A DNA stretch of 64,000 bases from Haemonchus contortus (taxonomy: Eukaryota; Nematoda; Chromadorea; Rhabditida; Trichostrongylidae), in the NCBI GenBank assembly GCA_000469685.2, contig LS997563.1:26834897-26898896 (forward strand). The letters are read 5' to 3'. Shown piece by piece: positions 1 to 14,200 of the stretch. The position numbers and the translations under genes are program-made. The stretch's first letter is position 1; every line of letters begins with the position of its first letter. The notes under the pieces were generated by a model. The model worked only from the letters and a program-made list of their open reading frames with translations. It searched no databases and was not told where the DNA came from.

Positions 1-1049
1 CTCCTGAACCCATCCAAGTGCATATTCTGCTGCACTAGATTTCAAAACCTTCGTGCTGTAGGGGGTGATCCTGCACTTATGAAATTGCAAAAAAAAAACG
101 AAAATAATCTATATGAATGTTGATATAAAAGTTGAGCAAACCAAAGCAGGTACATGGTGGTTATTGAAGGTGATGAACTTAATGTTGGTGTCAGAAAAAT
201 ATGTGCTCAGCTGATTTTCCTGTCAATACCAAATTCAAGGATGATCTTATACTTATTAAACGCACTGCATTTGTATATGAAGCATCAACTTTCTAGGGTC
301 CGCCTATCCATTAACATGACAAATCGTATTTTCGCGATACTTTTATCGGGATTGATATGGAAGTTCGTCACCCCCTAAGTTTCATCGTTTGCCCTTAATC
401 CAGTCTATTGCTCTGAGATACTTCCTCAATTTGACTTTCCCGTCTCTCACGGTGAAAGCGTAATCTGAGGACTCTTCGATGGGGCTCAAATTCAGGCTCT
501 AGAAGAAAAGTAAAGCGTTACAACCTATGCAATAGCTTGACTAAGCTTCTAGACAGAAATGAATTATGGACTGGTTCTTGAATTCAGAACTGCGAAAAAA
601 GCCAATTTCTCACCTCCTCGAGTGAAGGTGTTGTTTTCTTTGACGCCTTGATCCAATATGTATGCTGTAGCGAATAGCTACTGCGGTCTGAGGGTCACTT
701 CGTCAGGTTGGAGTTTGGGAGTCACTTTTCAAAAGAATAGCTGTATAACGACTCTCTCAGGTGAACTATGCTGCCATACCTTACCAGCATTTGAATTTTC
801 TTCATTCTTTTTGCTGTTATGCTTTGCTGTGAACTACTTACTATATAATTGTATGGTCCACTGTCACAGGTATTTTCATTCACTCGTGACTAAACAGGAA
901 GCGGCCTCTTCGGGTTTCTTTAGTAACTCCTTATTGCTTCATACGATCCAAATTTTAGGTTGCATATCCATGTTTTCTAAATTTTGGATGAAGACCTGTT
1001 TTTGCTCTACTCTGTTCATGCATCCATCCCATTTCTTACAACTCCAACG

Positions 1050-1088
1050 TAGATATGAGCCTAATTTGTGTCTGTAGGCTCATATCTA
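1050..1088. repeat. Perfect 13-bp inverted repeat (hairpin)
   Basis: The arms TAGATATGAGCCT (1050-1062) and AGGCTCATATCTA (1076-1088) are exact reverse complements around a 13-nt loop. No element or gene boundary was identified with it. Confidence 0.8.
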
Positions 1089-1570
1089 GGGTGCTTCTCC
1101 TTCCCAGTTATCACTTTCACTCTATTTTAATTTTTGTGTATAGAAGCTTCCCCATAAGGAAAGCGTAATTGTAATTGGTATCAGAGTAAAGAGTGAAGTG
1201 GAAGAGTTCCTGACGACTCTTTTGCTTGTGCGCCACGTCAACGCAAATTCATGTTAACGCCAGGGTGGAGTGCATTATAACGAAAAGGGCGGTTCAAATT
1301 AGCTCCACCTAACCAGCATTGCCGAAAGAATAGAACCAACATCCGATGAGCACTAAGCCTGACAAAAGAGATTACTTTCGAAGCAAACTTCTGCTCCAGC
1401 TTGTTACTCGACCAATTTAGCGTATCTGTTACCTATTTATTCTACAGTCGATGACCTTCTTTCGATAAGATTGATGAATTTTGATTTGAGTACAACCATT
1501 TTCAACCGTTCGACAATATACAGTGGACTATGATGCCGTATTTGTGCCAGATGTCCTCGTCACTGGCATA

Positions 1571-1597
1571 TAACACAAATATATTATATTTGTGTTA
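1571..1597. repeat. 27-bp AT-rich near-perfect palindrome
   Basis: TAACACAAATATA and its exact complement flank a single central T. It lies in apparently non-coding sequence; function unknown. Confidence 0.8.
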
Positions 1598-2771
1598 GAT
1601 TTCAATGACATTTGTGATGGATGCCGAACATCTCGCAAGGTGGCTCTCTATCCGTTTTTTTCCATGCTTTTTTGAAAAAGATAATCCCTGTGCGCAGAAG
1701 CTTTAGCGGCTACTGCTTCTTATGTTGTGTTTGCTTCCAGTGTTTTGATTTCGGTGCTGTAGAAAAAGTTATTTGCCTTGTACTGGGCGAATTCACAACC
1801 GATAAGAAAGCTAGGGTTCCTAAGAACTGCCTTAGGTGTTATAAAACTCTTGCTTGTGTGATAATCGTGTCTGAGGAGAGCCCATTCCATAGCGTAGCTT
1901 AGTCCGAATCGGGGTCAGTCAGAACAGCAAAGAACGAAACCATTAAGATAAATATTCCATCACTGATATGCTCTTGATAGATTACCTGTGGACTCCGCAC
2001 ACTGATGAGTGCGCCACAGGAAAAAGCGCACCGAAACTTAGCTGAATTTTTCTTGATCCGAGCTAAAATCCTCAGGAATCTGACCTATAGGATGAGGTGG
2101 GTCATGAAACTGTGCAAGAATTAGCGCCCACTTTGGGAACGCTTTGCGGGCTCGCACGGTATTTCGCCTCGGCTTTTTTGCAGATGTTATTACGTGTTCT
2201 GTCCGATTTGTTGACCCGTTCCCAACCTCCACCTATTTTTTCCGGTGTTTAGGTTTGCGGAACAAAACTAGAAAGTATTTCATTTGCAATGCGTAATCCG
2301 TTATATTTTCCTCCTTTGTGTTCAGCTGTGATAAAATAGCAAATGCTCTTTCATCTTGTCCCATGCTCGACCCTTACTGAGCATCACTCGCCTAAGGAGC
2401 TTCCTCAGTTAAATTAGGGCCGCTAAAGACATCTCCGAATTCTTTTTATTTGGTATGTAATGGGATGATCTTTTCGAGTGATTATTGATGATTTCGAAAC
2501 GTTTCCAAGCATAGCTATGACTTGAAGAGCTTAGCTTCACCTACCTTGGTACTCCACTATTGAGATTTGCTCACTCTTCCTTCAGTAAACTTAGATCACT
2601 TTCTTCTTCTTCATCATTGCATTCTACAACGTTTTTGAACGAGGTTATGATTTTTTTCTCAAGAGGTGCTTCATATCATGAGGTGCCGATATCCACGCCC
2701 AGCATATATTAGACTTTCCCTTCATATTTTCTACCTCCAGGCTTTCACAGTCGAGTTGTAAATTTAAGTGG

Positions 2772-2840
2772 AAGGTACTAGCCACTGCGAGAACTCTTTC
2801 CTCCCAAAGGTACCAGCCACTGCGAGAACTCTTCCCTCCC
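2772..2840. repeat. Tandem duplication, 2 x 34 bp, period 35
   Basis: Copies at 2772-2805 and 2807-2840 differ at two positions only (tacta/tacca and ctttc/cttcc). Short local duplication, no coding content seen. Confidence 0.85.
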
Positions 2841-4494
2841 AGCGAGTGGGCAGTCCAAAATTAATTCAACCTATTGACCTCTCACTAGCCTTTGCCTTTG
2901 TTCTTCCCCGGGTTTGGGCTGTTACAATACGCAGTTAAGGTGTTTTACTAAATGCACTCCGGTGCATGTTGAGCCCCTGGTGGGTGGGGTTCCTCTTAAC
3001 CCGCATGTGCTACGTTGATCTTACCCTATGGCCAACCCATCCCAAATTTCAGATAATATCCAATTTCGCAATATAACCCTCGGCTAGTATTTTGCTTCAT
3101 CATTTCAAAGACGGTGTTCACTACCTGAGTTTTGCGCAGGAGCTTACTGGATATGAAATGGCGTTATTGAAGACGGCTGAAAGTTGTTCCGTCATTCCAC
3201 GCACGACCCTTTTACGGAATTTTTCATTCAGTCGCGAAGATCGAGGAAGTTTACGGTTATGCTTGAGTCGAAATATATATGGCAGGTTTGCTTGAAATAT
3301 TGAGGGTCTTTTTAAGTGATGGCGTTCCACTCACTGTAATCTTAACTTGAAGCGTTTCTTAAAGGAACTCAAATCTGGAACTATGACCGGCGAGCGTTTT
3401 TTCTTTTCAGTTGCTTCGGTTCCCTAATTCTTTCCTTTTTTTTCCTTGACATCTTGCAAGGCTATCTCTCTCATGTTCACGTGAAAAACCAATCTGATTG
3501 GGTTCCTTTTGCACTACGGAGCAAGCGGACGTTTTCATTATCTTTTTTGGTAGATTGGTTGGTGGTTCCTTTCTGTTCTCGTGAAAGCTGTAATTTCGCA
3601 GTTCTAGCGTCATACCCATCCCTATCCATCGTAAGGTGACCGCATACTGCGGCAGTTTCATAATCTTCCAAGGTTATTTGTTTATAGCGCCATCCCTTGT
3701 AAAGCATCTTAGTACATTCATACATTCAAATTTTCCACTTTTCTACTTCGCAGCGTCAGAGAGATAAAGAATAAGGCCAATGTCATTTCGGATTTGACAT
3801 GCGTGATTAAGAGCAAAAACCCTGGTCAGAGCGCTAGCTCCTAAAATGTCGAGAACTAGACTTCCGAACAATCAAGCTAGATATGTTTCACAAATCTGCA
3901 ACACGGTACAATAGTTGGTGGCGCAGCATGGCTTTGGTTATTTTTCTGCTGTCTTCTAACATGAAGGACCTAGGAAGCAAGGCAATCGTACGTAGAGGTG
4001 CATCCCAGTAGTAGGACTGAAGTGTAACAGACGTCTATTGCGTTCAAAACTTTTACTGTTCGACAGAAAACAAAAAAATCAACAGAATCGTCAATTAATT
4101 GAACATTCGATCAACAGATGTCGTCCTTGGTTGTAATGTGTCATTATGCACTCGTTGTGACATGGGCACAATCAACATGATAGTTGTCGTAAATTAAATA
4201 CACATACACAAACGAATCTGATTAAAACGAATTGATAACATTAAAGCTAACAGTTAGTAGTGCAGCGATGTGCGTACACCTGTCCATACCCTTCCAAAGC
4301 GAAATGCAAAAAATATAACATACATTATGCCAGAAGACGGAATTCCACGGGCTGTCCATTCATGGCAGTTTTACTTCTTAAGCAGCTGGTAGTTTGTGTT
4401 TTGGGGAGTGTCGGTACCGCTACCATTCTTTGTCAACTATAGCTAACTAGTTGTTCGCACTTTGGCGTCGTCAGGTCCCGCGCGAATGTGTCCT

Positions 4495-7209
4495 TTAGAT
4501 TTCGGTTCCTTCAACCTCAGATATGGATTCGGGCATAGGTTTGTTCATTGTTTCCGGTAGAAATACGCCCGTCAATATGGCAGCTCCCAACGAGAGTGCC
4601 GTAAACGGAATGACCATGGCAAACTTTCCGTACGAGTCGACCTGAAACTCAAACGCGTTTCATTGCCGATCTATTTTCTTTGGTAGTCTAGGCTGCTATT
4701 AAGCTGTAAAGACTTGAAGGTGAATGCCTCGTGGGGTTCGCGTTTCGTTGTTTTTGTTTTTGCGATGTGTGACCCTTCGATGAACTCACATGCGTTTTCG
4801 TCGAATTGTATGCAGAAGAAAACCTGATTGGCTTCGCATCCGCATCAGATCAATCATATTGGTCACCGTTTACAAATGAAGTCTGTATTCGATTCCTGGT
4901 TACCACTCTAGCTTACTTCCCTCTGGGGTCATGAAAGAATCTCCTCTTACGTTATTCCAATCACGGAAGATTACAAGACTGTACGGAGCAAATAGTATAG
5001 GGCTGCCGGGGATCGCACTTTTTAATAGCTCGAAATCTCACCAGCCACAAAGCCATGTACGATGATATGATAGCTCCGACTCGAGCAATCGTTGAACAGC
5101 ATCCAACAGCAGTGTTACGAATCACGGTTGGGAAAAGTTCGGAGGTATAAGTGTACATAGCAGTATAGGAAACTGTCACTGCACCCTTCGTGATCATCAT
5201 TTGTAGCATTCCCCAATAGAAAGGAACTGCAATGGAGTAATTCAATAAAACTTCGAGTTTTTCATCGTAGCATAACAGACCATAAAACAGGCCCGAATCT
5301 AGTAAACAGAAAAAATATACCGTCATCTCCAATAAAACAGTTGCAAATTAGACAGATTCCCGCTGTTAATAAACCAAGAGTGACAAGTTGACGTCTTCCA
5401 ATGCGATCGATAAGGAAGTAAACGAGCAGGAGGGCTGGAATTTCCATCAAAGCACTGACAGCGAAGTTCATGTAGAGACTGCCACCGCCTAGATCACTTT
5501 TCATAGTCAATCCGTAGTACATCATGGTGTTCACTGGCCTGAAATTGCAACTGCTTCACGTGAACGATTGTTCATTGTTCACTGCAATCCGGAAATTGGA
5601 CGCACCATAAGAAAAAGCAAATTAGTGTTCTGGTACGCATTTTTGGTGTACGCACGAGGTCGATCATACCAAACGACTGGTACTTGCTGTTCTGGGTTTG
5701 TACCAATTGTTCCCACCTGAAATGTCAATGCGACTGCTTCCATAAGGCACACTTTACTGCTGTTCGCCACTGACCATCTTTCCGGGACGTATGATCCGTT
5801 GATACGAGCGGCCTTGTGGAGAATTTGGTCAGCTTCCTCGTATCGTTCCTTTGTTACCAACCAACGCGCGCTCTCCGGAACCAACCTTGAAATAAAAGTA
5901 ACCGTAACAGTGTCACACCTTCTTTGCCAATGCTTACCACCAGTAGGACAGGAAAATAAGAGAAGGCAACGCTATAGCAGCATGAAGGATTCGGTAATCA
6001 GTGATAAGGTACGCCATACCGGCCAACATCATCTGAATACGTGCTTTTAATTGAGGCGTTCGAGGCTTCACATTAAAACCGAACACGACAGTGAATCACA
6101 AATATTTACCTCTCCCACGGCATAAAAAGCGCCGGCTACAACGGCGCCAAGCCTTCTGTACTTTGCACCCACTAATTCCATTCCCAACACGACGGCTACA
6201 CCATATATCCCTGGTTGTGAGAATCCTGTCCCTGCTCTGTAACCTTGATCAATGATTTGTTTGTCTTTCGAAACTTACTAAGCTACTCACTTTAGCAGTG
6301 CAAACAGCCACCACGTCGGGGCAACTGTGAGCAACAGACCACAGAAAGTCTGAATGACGATGGCGAGATAGAAAACTCGTTTTCTTCCAATTCTGTAATT
6401 GCGTTAGAACGACTTCGGAAAAAATGTGGAGTTTTTCTTGTAATTGGACTCACTTGTCACCCATTATTCCGCAGAACAATGATCCCGTCATTTGACCGAT
6501 ATAATAGAGCGATTGCACGGTTGCTTTGATCCATGACCTGTCTCCATACATTTGCCACTAATAATAGGAACTCATTGCTTTTAAGGTGTTCATTAATTTG
6601 TTTTTTTGTGCTTTATCAAGCCTCGGAATAGAAAGCGCTCACTCTTCCGACGGCTGAGTGTACGCTGTCGTCAATTGTGCAGTTCATCATAAATGTAGTG
6701 TTAGCACATCTGAAAAGAGGTGATGTCGAGTACTGTCAGGTTATTTTCCATTTCACATTGGTGAATGTAAGTACGAGCGGTAACTTTATGGGCTCCGGTA
6801 TCATCAACCAACGCAGAAGTATGCCAAGGCACTTACGAAAGAGGTGGTGGAACGGCAACGAAAGCCCAGCTCATGACATGCATGGCCACAAATATGGTGG
6901 GCAGACATAGTAAGATGAATTGAAGAAGCTGATATCTGGAAGTAGGTTTTTTAATAATCAGCAGATCTGAATACGCAGTCCAAATGAATGTGATGTAGCC
7001 AGAAGAGATAGCGTCCATTGGCAACTTTGAGAGTACCTTCCAAAGTTGCCAAGATTTTGTTCCAGCAATTTGTCGAATGTTATCTTCTTTGGTTGTTCAG
7101 GAAATTGAACAATAGCAGCTTCTAGCGGATCCTCTAGTTTTGGTGCGACCCGGTCACCACCAATCGTGCCCACCATACTAAAATGTCGTAGTGAGGTACT
7201 TTCATCCAA
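4495..7209 (-). CDS. SLC22-type organic cation/anion transporter (MFS), 12 exons, complete
   Basis: Plasma-membrane solute carrier of the major facilitator superfamily, organic cation transporter (OCT/SLC22) type. Exons on the minus strand: 7209-7037, 6935-6837, 6709-6643, 6557-6454, 6392-6291, 6236-6110, 6032-5938, 5885-5775, 5716-5606, 5538-5321, 5226-5042, 4641-4495. All have GT/AG borders and phases that close; the total of 1539 nt gives 512 residues plus TAA, normal for the family. Visible marks: FGRYQ before TM1, a cysteine-containing extracellular loop after TM1, MFS motif A (GDKIGRKR, about 146-153), PESARWL (about 259-265), a second DRIGRRQ (374-380) and ELFPT (432-436) near TM11. 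A second in-frame ATG at 7176 sits just after a TTTTAG acceptor-like site (possible trans-splice site) and would give 501 residues. Substrate cannot be told from sequence. Family assignment is firm; the exact orthologue is not. Confidence 0.93.
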
Positions 7210-8272
7210 AAGTAAATGTGATATTGCTTCAGCATAAGAAGAAGTTAGTGGATAAAATGAAGACGGAATCGGGGAATGTTAGAAAGGAGCTGGGTTGAAG
7301 GAGATTACGGTATGTCGGCGCGTCAGTGAGACGTTGACCGCCTTTTATCCTGCGGGGGACGGGGCCTGTTTAGTGTAGCGCATGCTACGGGCTGTCGTCA
7401 ACGGTCGTGCGAGAGATGGCCAAGCAAGAAGAATCCACTAGTGATGACAGAGAAATCTAACGTCATTATTAGTTGATTTTTGAACCTTCATTCACTTTCA
7501 AATCAGAAAGGTCGATCTCACTGCTGGAAATCCCAGTATTGCAAACTGCCTTTGGGCCTCTTTTTGACATTTCTGATTATTCGAATGGTATTTGCTTCAC
7601 ATAATAACGTATATAATGAATGATTAAGATTTGCATGGTATCAGGCGATACCTATTTCAATGAAGTGAATGTGGTTTAATGTCACGCGGGGACTCTATCA
7701 TGCGGTCCAGGCTCAAGTCTTGGATTGATGCGGCCAACAGCAGGGATTGTTAATGCAATATGACTCGGAACGGAGGGCAAGCGCGTGGACGTTCCCCATA
7801 ATGAATCCGAAAATTTTTCGTATCATCAGATATTCCCTCGATCTTTTTATCGTATTGCTGGATGTGAAAAGTTTACATCACGGAAAGTAGATTTCGCGTA
7901 AAGGATAATGTGAATCTAAAACGAACACAGGTCAAGAATCTTCGCTGGACGAAAGATGAGTTACTACCCACCAATCTGATCAAAAAAACGAACGAATCAT
8001 TGTTTGTTTCTGCCTCTGTCTAGAGTGGCCACCAACGGAGTACGACTCCAGTTTTTACAATAAGAAATACAGTATTTGCCATTGCTTCTCATCAATCACT
8101 CAAGTATAGCAAGTTTTACCAGCGCATCATGGGCATCCGTCAATGATGCTCGACGTCATACCTGTTTAATTGATTTGTATTGAAGACACGTGAAATTTTG
8201 GCGGAAGTGCCGTATTTATGTTGAAGGAGTTTGGAACTCGTTTCTTTCCCATTGTGACACGGAATTTTTTAG
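7210..8272. other. Intergenic or intronic spacer between transporter and phosphatase exon
   Basis: Holds the 5' flank and promoter of the minus-strand transporter and the upstream intron of the phosphatase. No additional PP2C exon could be recognised. A B-box-like stretch occurs near 7700 without a clear A box, so no tRNA or SINE is called. Confidence 0.5.
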
Positions 8273-11200
8273 ATTCCTGATACTGGCATGCGATGGTTTG
8301 TGGAAGTCATTCGGCAACGAGGAAGCGATAACATATGTTAACGAATTGTTGGAAAAGTCAGCCAAGGTAAGCAGTGAGGGTCTGCTGTAATAGAGAGGGT
8401 TTTTTATCGTAAATAGGAAAACAAGCTCTCAAGATCTAACAAAACAAGTAATGAATACTACGGTGCTACGTCTTTGCGCTAGGTGATATAGTAGTTCAAG
8501 ACTGAAATCAGCGGGCGAATGGATAAGTTCCGTGTCGCTCTCAAGTCTACACGAAACGGCTGTAACGCACAGACGGAAATGCTATCGTTTAGTTCAGGAA
8601 GATTTATTACCCTCCCTATGTCCTTGGTTAATTTGCCATACCCGAAAGGGCTTCACCCGATTTGGTTGAGCTTATTCTCTGGTGACGGTACAACGTACCG
8701 TTTAAGTGACGATAAAGGGACAGTGGTCGTCTTTGAAACAGCTTATGTCATTCAATCGATCCAACCATAGGGATGGCTTGACAGTGGATGAGATTAAACA
8801 GCGATTTTATTAACGCATGTACGTTTCCGTTAGGCTTTTGTTATCACGTTGTGTAAGTTTCTATAAGGTGTATAGCGCTCATTTCAACCACAATGGGTGA
8901 TCTGAGGCGAAATGGTGAGCGTAAGCAATTAAACCCTCTTTCTTGATACGTTTTAATGATGTCTTCGTCATTCATAAAAATGGCATGCAGCTTGAAAGCA
9001 AAGAACTTGGGTGGCGTAATGGTTAAAGACAGTTCGTCCTATCACATCGCCGTTGGTCGCAAAAAGAAGGGTGGAAATGTTGACTCGCAGGCGGTTTGCT
9101 TTGAAAGACATTGCGAACATGCTAGTGTGTCTAGGGCTCTGAGGGAAACTTACCCAAACCCATAGCATATCTGACAGGGAGTTGAAAAGCGCCGAATACC
9201 CTTCCACTTCTGTTGCTTACCAATCGTGATATCTAGTAACGTTTGAAATGGGACAATTACAGAAATTGCTAGCAACTGCACTTATGCTTAGTTGCTGGCA
9301 GTTGCTGGTCTGGATAGGTGCGAAAATTCATAAAAGTCTCATCTGGAATGGATGGTTTGTTAGCGAAAACATTGCTGAAGCTCATATTTGTATTTGCTGT
9401 AGCTAATTCCTAGTTCCTCCTTACCTACTGTATAGGTCTCCTGCTTCTATATGTGCATATCATCCATCTCTTTTATCCTTCTCCATTCTCTACCCGTCTT
9501 ATCAAAAACCTCCTTTGAGTCATCCCTTACCCAACATTTCTTAGTTCCTTTCCAACCCCACAGTCATCGATCGAATGAATTCGAATGTTCTACAAAATCT
9601 AATTAAAAATTAGAATTGGAGTATAAGTAGGGAAGGCTACTCCAGAACACCTTTTCTGCTCGTTCTTCGACCTCGAATTAATTTCGATGTTTTGCTGCTA
9701 ATTGATGCATTGGCTCGTTTATGAAGAGAGATAGAACTAGGAGATTTCAAAGTAGAGTACACTCAAAGTGCAATAGCAAATGTACAAAGCAGAATGTTGA
9801 CAAGAAAATTGTCCATTCTGCTAATGTTCCCATACGATGAAATGGTTGACCTTTTGGATCTTCGAAATTCGAAACCGGGTCTTCTTACTCTGATGGGCAC
9901 TGATTGGGCTTCGAGAAAGTTTCAATGCTTGTCTTATCCAGTTGACAACTGATTCCGTCCCGTGTGATGGCTTGATCTAAAAACTACTTGCCACGGAAGA
10001 TATCTGCTTGCACTCAAATGTTGCAGTTCATAGATAAAAACTCTGTGTAGTAGTTGGTTAGGGCCCAAACCTTGTGAAAATGAAAATTATGGGGAAAGTC
10101 GCGTAGTATCTGCATGCCAGTTCAATGAAGGAAAACTGAAAGTGCTATCACAGTCTTATATGCCGTAGTTTGTTATACACTATATAGGAAGGTTTCTTTT
10201 TCTTTCACTAACACGTAATCTTGGGGCGGGCATTCTTAACAGGCCCTAAGGAAGATTCGAAGTCAATTCCTTCAAATTCTTTTTATGAGGGTCCTTAGTG
10301 TAAGATTTATCAGTTCTCAAATAAAGTTCGAAACAAATCGTGAGAAGACGTCCAGCAGGAGAGATCAAAATGGAAGGAGATTTTGGACAAAGTTGCCAGA
10401 ATGTTTGAATAATGTCTTCAAAAAATACAGCTAAATGTACGATGACTTTCAGAGTTTCCCTGTTGTTTTTCGAACTACTTCTTTGAGTTATGCTTTCCAT
10501 TTTCTTCGCTATTTACTTCTAATAAATGCAGTTAGATAGAGACACCCAGGCGAACCGGAACGGGGTAGCGAACTGATCAATGGAGCGGAAGTTTTTGTTC
10601 CTTTGTGTTTTGCTTTGTGTACGTTTCGGGTTGGAAGTGAAGCAACTCATGAGGTGGGGGAGATGGTAGCTTTTCAAATGGGTTCAGCTGATAGCTGGAG
10701 CTCTCGGTTGGCAACTCTGCTCCCGGTATTAGTGCTGCACAGATCTGGCTTACTTGAAATCGCCCTTCATCCTATCCGGACCTTCCGATTTCTTTAAAAG
10801 TAATTGCTGGATTTGGGCTAAATCATCATGCCTAAAGTCAAAAATCATGCCGATTTTTGCTAGTACTTCCGAAAGAAGATTGTCACCATGTTACAACTGC
10901 ATTTTTTTTGCCATGTCTACCGTTACGGGATTGAAGTTTTCCACCGTAACGATAGCGATACGTTCGCGGATCGGCCTTCTTCACATTGAGTTGTTGATTA
11001 CAACCATATCGCGTGCAATTCGGAAGCGGGATCTCTCTAAGAGATCGTCGTCACCCGTTTTAGTTGGCGATGAAATATTGATGATCGTCATTGATGTTTG
11101 ATTGGTGCACAGTTGCTTGAAGGATAAAAAGAATGAAGTCCTGAGGCGTTGATCAATCCTGTCTAAGGGATGCACCGCGCTCGACTTCCATTCAGAATCG

Positions 11201-14200
11201 TAGTGACGTATTGAATGCGTATGTGGCCTATACAGTGACTTGCAGTGGCCAGCCGATGTATAAGTTAGTGCTTTCATACTCTCAGACGAGTCTGGTCCCA
11301 ATTAACCGGGAAGGCTTGGTTGGCCTAGGCAAATATCGATCTGGGATTCGAACCTCTGACCATAAGTGTGTGCAGTTGCCACTACACCATCTCCGCACAA
11401 ATGCTTATTCAATGTATTCCGATATGAGGGAAGATGTTTTTGTGAAATAACTCGGAAAACTGCATTAGTGAGGAAGCCTTTACCTCAGCAGTTGGCTTTC
11501 ATTGGCATACCAAAACAATATTTACTTAAACAGTACTAGGTTGAGTTTCTCGGTTCTACTTCTTTGACTCGTTCTTTTGAACTTCAAGTACTGCAAGGTT
11601 CATCTTCTCGTTCTTTTTTCATCAGTCCAGTTGGAATGTGGAACTAAGTACAACACCTCCAGAAGGGGCAACAGAAGATTGTTCAGGAAGTAGCACCTCA
11701 GGCTTTTTATTTTGCTTTCTGAGTCCTGGTAATTTATGGTAATCGGACGCGCAGGAATATTTTCAGATAGGATCAAGCATGGTGAAGTAGAATCACCAGC
11801 TTGACCTAATATCCCCCTCCAAATCTGGGTTTTAATACGAACTTTCTAATGCCTAGTTTTCAATCCAAAATCTCACACGATCCACCCGCAAATGATCACC
11901 TTGTCACATTGTTCTCGTCACAGCATTAAGTGCAGAGATCAACTAGTGTAGGGAGCGCTCCCTATTCAAATAATAGTGGCGAATAGATAACCCTGCCTGG
12001 TTTCCTCAACCTGTTCTTGATCCTGGATTAGCTCTCGCCTATTTAAGTAGCATCCCCAAATTGTGCGGTTCTCCTGTCCTCTATTTTCCACTACCTGGAT
12101 TCCTGTTCCATCCGATTATGCCCAATCACGGGTTTCCACTGCCTCGACGACCTACCCATTTGAATACTATGTTGAAAAGCCGTGGATGAATGTTCGTAGT
12201 TGTCATATTCTATTCCGAGGGGAAAGTCTTGCTTTGCAAACGCATCACATATCGTGTTTCTGTTCAGTTGAGTTCCTCTTTTGAATGAATAAGTTCCTGC
12301 TTACGCCTTCAAAATGAGCGAATGTACCAATAAATGTATCTTACATTGAACACCATTTACACTGCTACTTTTATCTGCCGTTCAAGGCAAAGTTCGCGAT
12401 GAAAGTATAGTTTCTGAGACTTTCAGTTAAAATGAATCTGTGGTGACCCCATGGGCCACTGTCGGGCCAAAAAAGACTTTTTTGAATACTAAACAGAGCG
12501 TAAAAAGGGCACCCAAACGGCTGACACAGACACCCTAAATTCGACTGAATGAGAATCATTCAGACGCCCATCTCGCACAACCCCCCTTCCTACTGTTTTT
12601 TTGAAAACATTTTTTTAAATTCCAACAATGTTCGCGCTCTCTTCGCCGCCCTTGCACTATTCTGCACCATACAGTCCATTGTTTTGCTTGAAATAGGTAC
12701 CTGAAAATTATTGTGTACTGTGCCTCTGAGGCTTTCTGTCATGTATGTGGTTATGTGGTTCCGTAAGGTCAGGGCCTTCCCGTTTAGAAACTTCATAATG
12801 TGAAATAGTGAACCAGCTGAGTACTGTCAGTGGAAGGAGATTAAATGTATCTGGAGCCTACGGCTCGGTGCAGCTCTGATGGCGCATTCTTGAGACAGTT
12901 CTGTTTATTTTTCAGCCAGTCGGATTGCCCAACACCTAACCACAGGCTTTTTCCTTGTTCTTTTGGACGGAATCAGTTATTTGTGAGTCTACGCAAGCAG
13001 GAACTTCACTATAGCTGATCCTTCTGCTCAGATAACCAATCCCTCCGATGATACCTTCCAGCGTTGCTGAAGGATGATAGCAACTGATTCCAATAATGGG
13101 ATGGTCATTGACCGTGAACTTTCTTATCTTCATCGATACTGGTCCTCTCCAAAGAGAAAAAGTCACCGACAGTCGTGAAATATCGTTAGAATAAATAAAG
13201 AGAAGAAAAGATGTGGAAAACATGATTCGCCCCATCTCTTATTCAGTCGGAACATGCCTGCAGCACTCATTTTCGAGGCCGTTAGGTGAGCTAGGACGAG
13301 CGAAAAAGAGAACTTTGAGGACAATAAAAAGATCTCCAAAGATTTTTGATCAAAGGAGGTTACTTATACGGTTCATGTGCGAGCATCAGCATAGCGAACC
13401 ATTCCTTCTCTCTTTCGCCATCGCCATCCGCAGTAGACTTGGAATCGACTACTAACCAATGAGACTACTAAGATGGCGACGTGAGAAATCTTACAGCTGC
13501 ATTCGCCGCTGTTTTACGTGATCGACGAACACTTCTCCCATTTCGCAGCATTCTTACCCGCGATGACATACATACACGTAACCTACCGAGGTTTGCTGTG
13601 TGATCGAACGCGTGAATAACGAATTCAACCACGACCTCGGTTGGACGAACAAGGGGGAGTCAAGCAAAGGAGCCGCCATCGCCCCAGTTCTTCGCACATC
13701 TACCTAACCACAGCTTCGAACGCGAAGCGGCAAGTCCCTCAGGGAGAACTCCCGCATGCCTGAAGAGCACCGGAGCTCTGCATTAGGGTACATGATGGAA
13801 TACTCAAAAATGAAAAGAAAACAGAACTGCTGTCGTCATGTAAGACAAAATTGAGACCGGACACGCCTACACAGAAGTTTTTCTTGCAATTGATATTGGA
13901 ATAAAGAAAGGATGTGATCTCTGTAGCCGTTCAGAGATCAGTAGCTCTCCCACACTAAGACCTCTCAAGTCTTCACGTATATTGTCATATCCGAAATCAG
14001 TAAAATCCCGCAGCGCCACATAACACCCTCGGGGACAGTTGAAGTGCGATTCCATCATTGAGATCATGAGATCATCCGCCCACAAGGCGCGACGTACTGT
14101 GCGGTAAGTGTGAAGTCATATACCAATGTAGCAATTCGTATCATCTGAGCGCGTTTCGTTTCAATCGCGGTTCATTGACATCGGAAAAAATAAGCAAGTA

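Larger units (their letters stand above)
1..4494. other. Non-coding stretch left of the transporter gene
   Basis: No exon of a recognisable family was found on either strand. Open frames are short and unconvincing (for example 658-1077 +, 139 codons, cysteine- and phenylalanine-rich). Three small structures are present and listed separately: two inverted repeats (1050-1088 and 1571-1597) and a 35-bp tandem duplication (2772-2840). The 5' exons of the plus-strand phosphatase might be expected here, but no PP2C motif was seen. Confidence 0.5.

Noticed and set aside
8519..8770. 83-codon ORF as a further phosphatase exon
   Set aside because: The sequence has no PP2C motif, the phases at 8366 and 22572 already join correctly, and the segment between ACDG and GDN has the usual length without it.
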